Assembly: GCA_002405835.1 (NCBI GenBank)
Contig: DHMO01000052.1
Coordinates: 1-43,436, forward strand
Source of the DNA: Lentisphaeria bacterium UBA4640
GTDB taxonomy: Bacteria > Verrucomicrobiota > Lentisphaeria > Victivallales > UBA1829
DNA length: 43,436 nucleotides
Direction: 5' to 3'
Positions 26,756-35,548 of this stretch are shown one piece after another. The notes beneath the pieces are model-generated. The model was not told the origin of the DNA, ran no database searches, and saw only the letters and a list, made by a program, of their open reading frames with translations. The stretch's first letter is position 1; every line of letters begins with the position of its first letter. A program made the translations under genes and the position numbers.

Positions 26756-28018
26756 ATGGATTTCAAATGGCTGGATTCGGTCGGGTTCTTCGCAATTGAT
26801 CTCGGACTTGACCGGATGCTGGAGCTCCTGAAGCGTCTCGGCAATCCGGAGCGCAGTCTCCGCTTCATCCATGTCGCGGGGAGCAACGGCAAGGGTTCCG
26901 TCTGCACCTTCCTTGAGAACGGACTGCGCGGCTGCGGATATTCGACAGGGTTCTATTCTTCGCCGCACCTGATCCGGCTTGCCGAACGTTTCCGCATCAA
27001 CGGTAAGACGGTTTCCGATGCTCCGTTTGAGCGCGCGGCGGAGACGGTTCGTCCGGTCGTCGAATCCATGCGCGGGGAAGGGAACGGACCCACTTATTTT
27101 GAAATTACAACTGCGATCGCCGCGGTTCTGTTTGCCCGGCAGAACGTCGATTTTGTCGTCTGGGAGACCGGACTTGGCGGGCGGCTGGATGCAACGAATG
27201 TCGTTGTGCCGGAGCTCTCGGTGATTACCGGAATTTCACTGGAACACACGGAATGGCTCGGTTCGACTCTTGCCGCGATTGCCGGGGAAAAAGCCGGAAT
27301 CATCAAAGACGGTGTCCCTGTGGTGTGCGGTCCGCTGAAGCCGGAAGCTCTGGAGGTGATCCGCCGGGTTTCCGCGGAGCGCCATGCTCCGTTGACGGAG
27401 GTTTCCGCTTACGACGGCTCTTTCCGGATTTTTCATCTGCCCGACGGTTCGCCGCGTCAGGAGCTGAGCCTGGAAGGGGAAACAGTCCGCATTCCGCTGC
27501 CGGGAGCATACCAGCGGAACAATGCGAAAGCGGCGTCCGCCGCGCTGAAAATTCTTTCGGAGAAGTTCGGCTTTGCGCTGCATGCGGCGCTGTCGTCTTT
27601 GGAACACGCCTGCTGGCCCGCCCGGATGCAGTTTCTTCCGGAAAAGAATCTGCTGATTGACGGCGCGCACAATCCTGAAGGTGCGGAAGCACTTTCGGTT
27701 TCTCTGCGGGAACTTTACCCGGGGACGAAATTTCACTTTATTTCCGGCTGTTTCGCGGATAAGAACGCATCGGAGGTCCTGCGTTTTCTTGCGCCGCTTG
27801 CACTGGATTTTTCGTTTATTGATTTCGACGGTTCCGGCCGGGCGGTCTGTTCTCCCGCGCGTCTGGCTGAGCTCCTGAAACAGTACGCGGACTGTCCGTC
27901 TGCGCCGCGCACGCTTGAGGATGCCCTGTCATCGCTTCCGCGTCCGGAGCTTACGGTTCTGACGGGATCTCTGCACATGTGCGGCGAAGCCCTTGCGATT
28001 CTGCGGGAAACTTGCTGA
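26756..28018 (+). CDS. folC: Folylpolyglutamate synthase / dihydrofolate synthase FolC (420 aa)
   Basis: ATP-dependent ligase that adds glutamate to dihydropteroate and to folates. The P-loop HVAGSNGKGSV (Lys46) lies near the N-terminus, followed by the SPHL folate-loop motif, VWETGLGGRLDATN, TGISLEHTEWLG and LIDGAHNPEG, all Mur-ligase/FolC landmarks. Length is normal. It starts 14 bases after the tolB stop with the ribosome site AAGGAG and is probably transcribed with tolB. Confidence 0.96.
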   Translation: MDFKWLDSVGFFAIDLGLDRMLELLKRLGNPERSLRFIHVAGSNGKGSVCTFLENGLRGCGYSTGFYSSPHLIRLAERFRINGKTVSDAPFERAAETVRPVVESMRGEGNGPTYFEITTAIAAVLFARQNVDFVVWETGLGGRLDATNVVVPELSVITGISLEHTEWLGSTLAAIAGEKAGIIKDGVPVVCGPLKPEALEVIRRVSAERHAPLTEVSAYDGSFRIFHLPDGSPRQELSLEGETVRIPLPGAYQRNNAKAASAALKILSEKFGFALHAALSSLEHACWPARMQFLPEKNLLIDGAHNPEGAEALSVSLRELYPGTKFHFISGCFADKNASEVLRFLAPLALDFSFIDFDGSGRAVCSPARLAELLKQYADCPSAPRTLEDALSSLPRPELTVLTGSLHMCGEALAILRETC

Positions 28019-28078
28019 CAGCCGGTTGCAAAATCTTCCGGGCGCATTACATTACGTGTAGAAAGGAGAATTGCGGCT

Positions 28079-29635
28079 ATGAAAAAAATTACTTCATCTC
28101 TGTACTCGTTTGAACAGCTTCGCGAGAACAATTTTGTTTACGTTGACAAGACGGAGTATATCTGGAATCTTATTGACTCCGCCCCCGCGATGTATTTTCT
28201 TTCGCGTCCGCGCCGGTTCGGGAAATCCCTGACCGTATCCACTCTGAAAGCCTTTTTTGAAGGACGGAAAGAGCTGTTTGAGGGACTCGCCATTTACGAT
28301 AAAGTCCGCGAGTGGAAGAAGTATCCGGTGATTCATCTGGCATTGAACGGAAGAAAGTTCTATACATTGGAAGACCTGGAAAGCAGTCTTGTGCAAATAT
28401 TGCTGCGGCAGGCGGAAATTCTGAATATCGCACTGGAACAGACCGATTCTGTTACGATGTTTCAGAATCTGATCTGGAAAGCGAAGGAGAAGGGGCCTGT
28501 TGTTATTCTTATTGATGAATATGACAAACCGATTCTGGATAATATCATCTCTCCGGATGTCCAGTCTTTCCTCCGTGCGGTGAAGTCGTTCTATTCAGTG
28601 TTGAAAGAAAACTGCGGCGATTTGCATTTTCTCTTCATCACGGGTGTTACCAAGTTCTGCCATGTGTCGCTGTTCTCCGACCTGAACAATCTGGAAGATA
28701 TCACGATGCGCGCGGAGTATGCGACCATGTTCGGCTACACGCAGGCGGAACTGGAAAAGAACTTCGGCGACCGCATTGAGGCGACGGCCAAAAAACAGAA
28801 TCTTTCCGCCGACGAGCTGAAGACTCAGATGAAGGTCTGGTATGACGGTTACTGCTTTGAGGAAAACTCGGAAAAAGTTTACAACCCGGTTTCAATCGCG
28901 AAGTTTTTCGAGAATGACGGAAAGTTTGAAAACTACTGGTTTGCAACCGGCACTCCCTCTTTCCTGATGGCTCTTGTGAAACAGCGGGATCTGAATTTTG
29001 AAGACGTCGTCTCAAAGCCGGTTTCCGGCGTTGCATTCAACGCTTTTGAAATAGATGATATCGACCCGGTCACACTGCTGCTTCAGACGGGGTATCTGAC
29101 CATCAAGTCGGTGGAACGGCGTTTCAACCGGCCTTATTACCGCTTGGATTTCCCGAATGAGGAAGTCGCGGAGGCGTTCACCACATACCTGCTGAACAGT
29201 TATGTCAGGAAGACTCAGCGCGAAGTCGCCAGTTTCGCCACGGATCTTTCCATTGCGTTTGTGGATAACGATCTGAAGCAGGCGCAGAAGATTCTGGAGT
29301 CGTTTTTCGCCGGAATTCCATATCCGGTTCACAAGAAGAGCGAGGCGACGTTCCAGACTATTTTCTATGCGGTGTTCCGTCTGCTGGGATTCAACATCGA
29401 AGCGGAATCCTGGACCAATGACGGGCGCATCGACGCGGTTGTCCAGACGGAGAAGCATATTTATCTGTTCGAATTCAAACTGAATGACGATAAATCCGCG
29501 CTTTCACAGATCAAGGAAAAAGAGTATTTCAAAAAGTTCCTGCAGTCGAAGAAGCCGATTACGATGATCGGCGTGACGTTCGATTCAGACAAAGGGCAGA
29601 TCTCCGACTGGAAAGCCGAAGATCTGCCGATGTAA
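28079..29635 (+). CDS. AAA-ATPase-like / PD-(D/E)XK nuclease-like protein (518 aa)
   Basis: Member of the family with an AAA-ATPase-like domain (PF09820 type) fused to a C-terminal PD-(D/E)XK nuclease-like domain (PF08011 type). Walker A is RPRRFGKS (Lys49) and Walker B is VVILIDEYDKP (Asp146, Glu147). The nuclease fold has GRID (Asp452) and FEFK (Glu465, Lys467), so the catalytic triad looks intact. Such genes occur in many near-identical copies in gut anaerobes; their function is not established and a role in mobile-element or defence biology is only suspected. Codon use is more AT-rich than its neighbours. GAAAGGAG lies before the start. It converges with phoR, 15 bases apart, with no terminator between. 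Confidence 0.88.
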   Translation: MKKITSSLYSFEQLRENNFVYVDKTEYIWNLIDSAPAMYFLSRPRRFGKSLTVSTLKAFFEGRKELFEGLAIYDKVREWKKYPVIHLALNGRKFYTLEDLESSLVQILLRQAEILNIALEQTDSVTMFQNLIWKAKEKGPVVILIDEYDKPILDNIISPDVQSFLRAVKSFYSVLKENCGDLHFLFITGVTKFCHVSLFSDLNNLEDITMRAEYATMFGYTQAELEKNFGDRIEATAKKQNLSADELKTQMKVWYDGYCFEENSEKVYNPVSIAKFFENDGKFENYWFATGTPSFLMALVKQRDLNFEDVVSKPVSGVAFNAFEIDDIDPVTLLLQTGYLTIKSVERRFNRPYYRLDFPNEEVAEAFTTYLLNSYVRKTQREVASFATDLSIAFVDNDLKQAQKILESFFAGIPYPVHKKSEATFQTIFYAVFRLLGFNIEAESWTNDGRIDAVVQTEKHIYLFEFKLNDDKSALSQIKEKEYFKKFLQSKKPITMIGVTFDSDKGQISDWKAEDLPM

Positions 29636-29650
29636 AACTGCGCGGAACGG

Positions 29651-31429
29651 TCAGCTGCGGGGCAGTTCGATGATGAAAGTCGAACCCGTCCCCGGAGCGG
29701 ATTCCAGACGGACATTGCCGTTGTGCGCGATGGCGATGTGCTTGACGATGGAGAGTCCGAGTCCCGTGCCGCCGAGCTTGCGGCTCCGCGCTTTGTCAAC
29801 CCGGTAAAAACGTTCGAAAATCCGTTCGTGTTCCCCCTCCGGAATGCCGCAGCCGTGATCCTCAACCGCAATCAGTATGCGGGTGCCCGTTTCGGCTCCG
29901 GTGATGCGGACCGTTTCGCCGGAAGGACTGTACTTCACCGCATTGTCCACAAGGTTCACAACCGCCTGTTCGAGAAGCGAGGAGTCGGCGTTGATTTCCA
30001 GATTCTCCGGACAGTCAAGCAGGAGTTTCACTCCGGCGTTTTCGGCACGGCTGGCGCAGAGTTCCATTGCCGTTTTGAGGATGCCCGCGAGGTTCTCTTT
30101 GCGGAAGGTGAAGAGCATTCCCTGTTCTGTCGGATTGGATTCCAGGGCGGAAAGACTCAGCACGTCGCTGACAAGCGCGGAGAGACGGTCGGCATGGCGC
30201 CCGATGATCTCAAGGAACTTGCGGAGCGGCGGCGGGAAGGAGTCCTCTTCGGCGGAGAGGGTTTCAACAGCGGTCTTGATCGCCGTGACGGGTGTTTTGA
30301 TTTCGTGTGAGACATTGGCGACGAAATCGCGGCGCATCTCTTCGAGCTTGCGCATCCGGGTAACGTCACGGATGACAACCACGGCGCCGGAAGGCTGGTC
30401 GCTGTCGGGATCGGTCATGATCGATCCGCGCAGGACGAGACGGCGTTTTTCCTCCGCATCCCATTCGATTTCGTCTTCGGCGGGGGCGTGTCCGGAGAGC
30501 AGATTTTCCACAAAATTCTGCATTTTCGGATTGCGGAGCACTTCATAGAGCGTGCGTCCTTCAACCGAATCCATTTTCAGATTCAGGATTTCCAGAGCGG
30601 AACGGTTTACGATGATCATGCGCAGATCGGGGTCAACTGCAATTACGCCTTCGGACATGGAGGTGAGAATGGTTGAGAGTTCGTTCTTGCGGCTGGTGAT
30701 GTCTGCAATCCGCAGTTTGAGCTGAACCGCCAGCGAATTCACGGAAGCAGCGAGCGCGTTGATTTCCTCAATGGAGCCGGTTTCGGAAAGATGACGGTCA
30801 AGATCTCCATCCGCCATGCGGACGACCGAGCGGCGGACGTCCTCCAGCGGGCGGCTCAGACGGCGGGAGATCAGGAGTCCGATTCCCATCGCGGCGAGGG
30901 CGAGAACGAGTGCGAATCCGAAGAGCTTCAGTTTCATTGCGCCGATGCTCGTGTCGACAGCCGCAAGCGGGAGGGAGAGCCGGAAGGCACCGACCGCTTT
31001 GCCGTTTGAGTCAATCAGCGGTTCGGCAACGTAGAGCATGTCTTTCATGAGGGTGGAGCTGTAACGCATGGAGATGGCTGGCTTGCGTTCGTCAAGAGCA
31101 TTTTTGAGCTCGGGACGTTCTTCATGGTTCGGCATGTGGATGTAGTCGCCGCTGGAGTCGTAGAGAACTTTTCCCGCGGCGTCGATGACCGTAAGTCTCG
31201 CGCCCGAAGCCGCGGCGATCTGGTCGCAGAATTTGAGGAAGCCGGGGGTGTTGATTTTTTCGAGCAGAACCGGCTGCAGAATCGCGGCGCGGTGCAGAAC
31301 GCCTTCGCGGATGGAATCGAGGTGGAATTCACGGAAGATGCCGGTGGCGAACCATGCGGTCGGGATAATTGTGACGGCGATCAGAAGAAGGAACGCCGGA
31401 TAGATCTGGAAGAAAAGACGCTTTCCCAT
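29651..31429 (-). CDS. phoR: PhoR-like sensor histidine kinase (592 aa)
   Basis: Membrane sensor kinase paired with the preceding response regulator. Layout: transmembrane helix 8-30, periplasmic sensor domain 31-165, second helix 166-188, HAMP (about 190-240), PAS (about 250-350), HisKA with the phospho-acceptor His375 in FVANVSHEIKTP, then the HATPase with NLVDNAVKYS, DHGCGIP and GGTGLGLSI. This is the architecture of PhoR proteins that have a large extracytoplasmic domain. It follows phoB by 12 bases. A phosphate stimulus is inferred from the family, from gene order and from a Pho-box-like repeat upstream of phoB; no pst or phoU genes are in view. Confidence 0.88.
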   Translation of the reverse strand: MGKRLFFQIYPAFLLLIAVTIIPTAWFATGIFREFHLDSIREGVLHRAAILQPVLLEKINTPGFLKFCDQIAAASGARLTVIDAAGKVLYDSSGDYIHMPNHEERPELKNALDERKPAISMRYSSTLMKDMLYVAEPLIDSNGKAVGAFRLSLPLAAVDTSIGAMKLKLFGFALVLALAAMGIGLLISRRLSRPLEDVRRSVVRMADGDLDRHLSETGSIEEINALAASVNSLAVQLKLRIADITSRKNELSTILTSMSEGVIAVDPDLRMIIVNRSALEILNLKMDSVEGRTLYEVLRNPKMQNFVENLLSGHAPAEDEIEWDAEEKRRLVLRGSIMTDPDSDQPSGAVVVIRDVTRMRKLEEMRRDFVANVSHEIKTPVTAIKTAVETLSAEEDSFPPPLRKFLEIIGRHADRLSALVSDVLSLSALESNPTEQGMLFTFRKENLAGILKTAMELCASRAENAGVKLLLDCPENLEINADSSLLEQAVVNLVDNAVKYSPSGETVRITGAETGTRILIAVEDHGCGIPEGEHERIFERFYRVDKARSRKLGGTGLGLSIVKHIAIAHNGNVRLESAPGTGSTFIIELPRS

Positions 31430-31441
31430 TTTTCAGCTCCG

Positions 31442-32131
31442 TCAGTTGTTCTTGAATTTGTATCCGACGCCGCGGACCGTTTCGATGAGATCGGCGTCGC
31501 CGAGTTTTTTGCGGAGACCGACGATCTGGACGTCGACGGCGCGTTCGGTTACCGGGTAGTCGGATCCCTTGATTTCGTTTACGATGCGGCTGCGGCTGTA
31601 GACCCAGCCGGGGCGTTTGGCGAGCAGACGCAGAATTTCAAATTCGGTGAAGGTGAGGTCGAGCGGTTTTCCGGCGATGGAGGCTTCGCGCCGGCCGAGG
31701 TCGAGAACGAATGTTCCGCGGCGGATCACTTCCCCGGCTTCCTCGTCCTTCTTTTCCGCCGTGCGGCGCAGGAGGGCGCGGAGACGCGCGATCAGAACTT
31801 TTGTGCTGAACGGCTTCGGAACATAATCGTCGGCGCCGACTTCGAGTCCGGAGACGACATCGGCTTCCTCGCCTTTTGCGGTCATCATGATGATCGGAAT
31901 GGTGCGGGTGTCGGGATTCTTGCGCAGTTCGCGGCAGACTTCGATGCCGTCCACTCCGGGGAGCATGAGGTCGAGAAGAATTCCGTCCGGACGGATCGCG
32001 GTTGCCCGTTCGATCGCTTCTTCCCCGGTCCCCACGCAGTCCACGAGGTAGCCTTCGCGCTCAAGATTGTATTTTACCAGTTCGAGAATATCTTCCTCAT
32101 CATCTACAACGAGGATTCGTCCTTTGCTCAT
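31442..32131 (-). CDS. phoB: PhoB-like response regulator, OmpR family (229 aa)
   Basis: Two-component response regulator. The receiver domain has the acidic pair in VVDDEEDI, phospho-acceptor Asp54 in LLDLMLPGVDG and the conserved Lys in VPKPFSTK. The C-terminal winged helix ends with VYSRSRIVNEI, RAVDVQIVGLRKKL and VRGVGYKF, typical of OmpR/PhoB. A CGGAGG ribosome site precedes the ATG. The 73-bp gap before it carries a triple 11-bp repeat resembling a Pho box, suggesting autoregulation, although the gene could also be read through from ftsA. Confidence 0.9.
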   Translation of the reverse strand: MSKGRILVVDDEEDILELVKYNLEREGYLVDCVGTGEEAIERATAIRPDGILLDLMLPGVDGIEVCRELRKNPDTRTIPIIMMTAKGEEADVVSGLEVGADDYVPKPFSTKVLIARLRALLRRTAEKKDEEAGEVIRRGTFVLDLGRREASIAGKPLDLTFTEFEILRLLAKRPGWVYSRSRIVNEIKGSDYPVTERAVDVQIVGLRKKLGDADLIETVRGVGYKFKNN

Positions 32132-32165
32132 ATTCCGCCTCCGGATGTTGGTTCAGTTTCTGAAT

Positions 32166-32218
32166 ACTATATCCGCCGAGAATGAATCCTCTGTCAGCAG
32201 ACTGTTAGGATTCTGTTA
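32166..32218 (-). promoter_or_regulatory. Pho-box-like triple repeat and possible -10 upstream of phoB
   Basis: CTGTCA (32191), CTGTTA (32202) and CTGTTA (32213) start exactly 11 bp apart on the plus strand; on the phoB strand this reads TTAACA/CTAACA/CTGACA, like the PhoP box of Bacillus. The second and third copies overlap the end of rsmE. TATAGT (32171-32166, minus) could be the -10 element, though it is about 20 bp from the nearest repeat, longer than usual. Confidence 0.5.
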
Positions 32219-32900
32219 ATTTCACGATTCCCGCAACGGCGGCTGTTTCCACGCGCAGGATCCAGCGTCCGATGCGCAGCGGTTTTGCTCCGGCTTCAAT
32301 CAGCTTCCGCTCCTCCGCATCGGAAAATCCGCCTTCGGGACCGACAAACCACGCGACGTCCGCCGCTGTGTCCGCGCCGGGACCGGTGGCGTTCGGGGAG
32401 CCGTAACGGAGTTCATCGCAGCTGGATGCCGCATCCGCCACAGCCGCGGCAAACGGGAGCGGTGCAGACGTCTGCGGAAGAAAGACATTGCCCGACTGTT
32501 TGCAGGCTTCAAACATGGCATCCGCCCAGCGCCCGGCGACCGACGATGCATCGGGTTCGGAGACGCTGAATTCGCAGAGCATGGGGACAATCCGCCAGAC
32601 GCCGAGTTCGGTTGCTTCGCGCAGAACCGAATCCATTTTCTGTCTGCGCGGAGGTGCAATGTAAAGATGAACGCGTCTTGCAGGCGGTTCGAGCGTGCGG
32701 ATGTCGCGGATGACGAGCGTGCGTCCGGGGCGGACTTCGGCGGATGCGATTCTGCCGCATCCGTCGAGCAGCTCCACGACGTCGCCCGGATTTGCGCGGA
32801 GAATCTTGAACAGATGAGTCTCCTCGCTCCGGTCGAGCGTCACTTCCGTGCCGGGTTCAGCGCGGTTGAGAATGTCACAGCGGAATTTGCGAACGCTCAT
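32205..32900 (-). CDS. rsmE: 16S rRNA (uracil1498-N3)-methyltransferase RsmE (231 aa)
   Basis: SPOUT-class enzyme that methylates U1498 of 16S rRNA using SAM. An N-terminal PUA-like domain (SEETHLFKILRANPGDVVEL) precedes the knotted catalytic domain, with PRRQKMDSVLREATELGV, FVGPEGGFSDAE and GRWILRVETA as signatures. The reading frame is open much further upstream, but the ATG at 32900 overlaps the esterase stop as ATGA and gives the normal family length, so it is chosen. Confidence 0.94.
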   Translation of the reverse strand: MSVRKFRCDILNRAEPGTEVTLDRSEETHLFKILRANPGDVVELLDGCGRIASAEVRPGRTLVIRDIRTLEPPARRVHLYIAPPRRQKMDSVLREATELGVWRIVPMLCEFSVSEPDASSVAGRWADAMFEACKQSGNVFLPQTSAPLPFAAAVADAASSCDELRYGSPNATGPGADTAADVAWFVGPEGGFSDAEERKLIEAGAKPLRIGRWILRVETAAVAGIVKLTES

Positions 32901-33676
32901 GCCTTGCCTTTCAGCGGGAGCCATTTGAGAACGTCCTGAATGCGTGCGTCCCAGTATTCCCAGCAGTGCGTTCCGGGACCCTCGACATAGGTGCTTTCGT
33001 AACCGAGTTTCCGGAGGTGGTCGCGGAATTCGATGTTTTCCCGGTAGAGGAAATCTTCCGTTCCGCACGCCTGGAAGAGTTTTGGGCGCGGCGCGCCGGA
33101 CTCGACGACTTTGGAGGCCATGGCGAAGAGGTCGTTCGGAGAACCGGGCAGCGCTTCGATCGGTCCGAAATCCGCCGTGTAGAGCGCGGGGTTGCCCTTG
33201 TAGAGCCAGTCGTTCCGGAGAGAGCCGGAGAGACTCGCCGCCGCGGCGTAGCGTTCGGGATGATTCAGAGCGAGCTTGAAGGCTCCGAATCCGCCCATCG
33301 AAAGCCCGGCGACAAAGGTGTCCTCGCGCTTGGTGGAGACGTTGAAGAAGCCGGGGAGAATCGCGGGCAGTTCTTCGGAGATGTAATCCCACCAGCGGGA
33401 GCCGTCGGGAGTGTTGTTGTAGAAACTGCGCGCGCCGAAGGGCATGACGACGGCGATTCCGCAGGTTGCGGCGTAGCGTTCAATGGAGGTCCGGCGCATC
33501 CAGATGGACTGGTCGTCGGAACAGCCGTGGAGCAGGTAGAGCACGGGGGAGCCTTCGGGGGCGACGGCCGAGCCGTCCATGCCGATCTGTGTCGCGCTTT
33601 TCTGGGGCATGAGGACGTTGACCGTCGTCGCCATGCCGAGGCAGTCCGAATGAATGTTGCATTCAAAAAACGCCAT
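32897..33676 (-). CDS. Esterase, alpha/beta hydrolase of the EstA (tributyrin esterase) type (259 aa)
   Basis: Probable short-chain carboxylesterase, cytoplasmic because no signal peptide is present. The nucleophile is Ser126 in AGLSMGG, with Asp208 (CGTEDF) and His237 (GTHCWEYW) completing the triad; YLLHGCSDDQS carries the oxyanion region. The fold belongs to the esterase D / EstA group, whose members remove acetyl or short acyl groups, including from sugars. With a polysaccharide deacetylase two genes upstream, sugar deacetylation is possible but unproven. It starts 2 bases after the HIT gene with GGAG upstream. Confidence 0.85.
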   Translation of the reverse strand: MAFFECNIHSDCLGMATTVNVLMPQKSATQIGMDGSAVAPEGSPVLYLLHGCSDDQSIWMRRTSIERYAATCGIAVVMPFGARSFYNNTPDGSRWWDYISEELPAILPGFFNVSTKREDTFVAGLSMGGFGAFKLALNHPERYAAAASLSGSLRNDWLYKGNPALYTADFGPIEALPGSPNDLFAMASKVVESGAPRPKLFQACGTEDFLYRENIEFRDHLRKLGYESTYVEGPGTHCWEYWDARIQDVLKWLPLKGKA

Positions 33677-33678
33677 GA

Positions 33679-34161
33679 TTATGCTCCGTGGTCTTCACCG
33701 GCGGCTTCTTCGGCTTCGGCGGGAGCGTCGCCCGGCTGCGTTTCGAGCTTGAAGTGTTTGACGATCTTTTCCGCAATCTCGGAGCGTTCCTGTTCGGAAG
33801 CGTACTTGAGCTGACGCCAGTTCCAGTGGAATCCGTCGTCCGTCCAGCGCGGGACGATGTGCAGATGCGCATGCATGACGACCTGTCCGGCAACGGTTCC
33901 GTCGGAGAGGTGGAGATTGAACCCGTCGCAGTCGAGCGCGCGGCGCATGGCGACGCCGATGCGGGAGCCGACGCGGAACATGCGTCCGCCGGTTGCTTCG
34001 GGGATTGTGGCAACGCTGGTGTTGTGCTCTTTGGGAATGACGAGCGTGTGTCCGAAGTTGATCGGGGAGATGTCGAGGAAAGCGAGAACGAGATCATCCT
34101 CATAAATTTTGACGGAGGGGATTTCCCCTGCGATGATTTTGCAGAAAATACAGTTTTTCAT
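33679..34161 (-). CDS. HIT-family nucleotide-binding protein (160 aa)
   Basis: Small histidine-triad protein, probably a purine-nucleoside phosphoramidase or a related nucleotidyl hydrolase. It has the N-terminal CIFCKI zinc-type pair (Cys4, Cys7), FLDISPINFGHTLVIPKEH, and the active-site motif HAHLH (97-101). After the HIT domain there is an acidic, alanine-rich tail of some 25 residues with no known role. AAGGAAA lies before the start. Cellular substrate unknown. Confidence 0.9.
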   Translation of the reverse strand: MKNCIFCKIIAGEIPSVKIYEDDLVLAFLDISPINFGHTLVIPKEHNTSVATIPEATGGRMFRVGSRIGVAMRRALDCDGFNLHLSDGTVAGQVVMHAHLHIVPRWTDDGFHWNWRQLKYASEQERSEIAEKIVKHFKLETQPGDAPAEAEEAAGEDHGA

Positions 34162-34177
34162 GGTCTGTTTCCTTGTT

Positions 34178-34879
34178 TTATTTGCCGAGAAGGGGAACGA
34201 CGTCGATCACGTTCGCCCATTCCGCATCGGGGTCTTCGGTGATGTAGCGGATGATGCTTTCGAGCTGCTGCCAGAGAGCTTCATACTCGAACATTTCGTA
34301 GCTGTGTCCCCAGAAGTAGAAGACTTTGCAGCCGTTCTTCTTGGCTTCTTCATACTTGCGGTAGAACGAGCCGTCCTGATAGTGACAGTTGGTCGCGAGC
34401 TCCATCGGTTCAGTGCAGGCGGTGACGTTGTCTGTGTTTTTTGTGTTGCGCGCATAGGCAAAGCCGTTTTCGTGGAGCAGACGGATCGTTTCGGGGGTTG
34501 TCACGCCGCAGGGCCATGCGAAGCCGCGGCAGGGACGCTGCACGATGTCTTCGAGATAGTGGCGGGCGTCGAGCGCGGACTTGATCCAGTCGGCATCGGG
34601 AACGGATCCCGCGTTTTCATGTTTCCAGCAGTGAGAGGCGAGCTCGAAGCCCTGATAGACTTCGGGAATGTCTTTGAGCGCGAGCTTTCCGCTGCGGAAC
34701 CCGTGGTGGCTCCAGCCGGTTGTGTCGCCGGGACGCACCCAGGTGCAGGGGATGCGTTCTCCGCCCATGAGTCCGGGGTTGAGGTTGAAGGTGGCTTTTG
34801 CGCCGTACTGGCGCAGCATTCCGGTGAGACGCAGGTCGTTGATGACTCCATCATCCCAGCACTGTACAACTTTCATCAT
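34178..34879 (-). CDS. Polysaccharide deacetylase (NodB/CE4-like, 233 aa)
   Basis: NodB-type metal-dependent deacetylase. Motif 1 is CWDDGV (Asp9/Asp10), motif 2 is SHCWKHENAG (metal ligands His83, His87) and motif 3 is FAWPCGVTTPET. No signal peptide or membrane anchor is visible, unusual for peptidoglycan-active members, so the target could be a cytoplasmic sugar or intermediate. Strong AAAGGAGG ribosome site. It lies 18 bases after the FAH-family gene, in the operon led by ftsA. Confidence 0.87.
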   Translation of the reverse strand: MMKVVQCWDDGVINDLRLTGMLRQYGAKATFNLNPGLMGGERIPCTWVRPGDTTGWSHHGFRSGKLALKDIPEVYQGFELASHCWKHENAGSVPDADWIKSALDARHYLEDIVQRPCRGFAWPCGVTTPETIRLLHENGFAYARNTKNTDNVTACTEPMELATNCHYQDGSFYRKYEEAKKNGCKVFYFWGHSYEMFEYEALWQQLESIIRYITEDPDAEWANVIDVVPLLGK

Positions 34880-34897
34880 GAGAAACCTCCTTTGAAA

Positions 34898-35548
34898 TTA
34901 TTCGGCGATCCACGTGTGAATCTGTTTCCGGTGGTCGCAAAGTTCGATGACGTCGCCTTTTTTGAGCGGGCCCACGCCGGAAGGCGTTCCGGTGTAGATG
35001 ATGTCGCCCTTGCGCAGCTTCCAGTATCCGGAGATGTAAAGCAGAAGTTCCGGAATGGGGGAGATCATCTTTTTTGTTTCTCCGTGCTGGCGCAGGGTGC
35101 CGCCGACGGTTCCGGTGAACTCAAGCGCATCGAGTTTGTCGATTGCGGGGTCGAAACGGTGGAAGACCGAGCATGGAGCTGCGCCGTCGAAGGATTTCGA
35201 GATTTCCCAGGGGGAGCGCATCGGACGGATCCGGCTCTGGGTTTCGCGGAGCGTGAGGTCGAGCCCGATTCCGAGCCCGGCGATATAGCTGACGGCGTCT
35301 GCGGCGTCTGCCGGAATGCCGTCTTTGCCGATCAGTACGGTGAGTTCCGTTTCGTAATGGACGGTTTCCCCGTGGAAGACCGCCGCGACGGGGCTGTTTT
35401 CGGGAACGATTGAGGTGACGGGTTTCATGAAGATGACGGGCTCCGGCTTGTCGCCGGGGAACTCCTGCACGTGGTCGAAATAGTTCAGACCGATGCAGAA
35501 GATTCGCTGTGCTTCATATGCGGTGTGGTCGTCGGTGTAAACGTTCAT
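34898..35548 (-). CDS. Fumarylacetoacetate hydrolase (FAH) family protein (216 aa)
   Basis: Metal-dependent enzyme of the FAH fold, whose members hydrolyse or decarboxylate acyl-pyruvate-like compounds. Metal ligands are Glu66 and Glu68 in HYETELTVLIG plus an acidic residue in GIGLDLTLRE; YTGTPSGVGPLKKGD is the usual C-terminal signature. The start is the ATG at 35548, which overlaps the M28 peptidase stop as ATGA and has AGGAA upstream; eight codons further upstream are also open. Single-domain length, similar to acylpyruvase/oxaloacetate decarboxylase types. Substrate not predictable. Confidence 0.9.
   Translation of the reverse strand: MNVYTDDHTAYEAQRIFCIGLNYFDHVQEFPGDKPEPVIFMKPVTSIVPENSPVAAVFHGETVHYETELTVLIGKDGIPADAADAVSYIAGLGIGLDLTLRETQSRIRPMRSPWEISKSFDGAAPCSVFHRFDPAIDKLDALEFTGTVGGTLRQHGETKKMISPIPELLLYISGYWKLRKGDIIYTGTPSGVGPLKKGDVIELCDHRKQIHTWIAE

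Noticed and set aside
32901..33392. Upstream extension of the rsmE frame by 164 codons
   Set aside because: The extension overlaps the esterase gene and lacks RsmE similarity; the ATGA overlap at 32897-32900 marks the true start.
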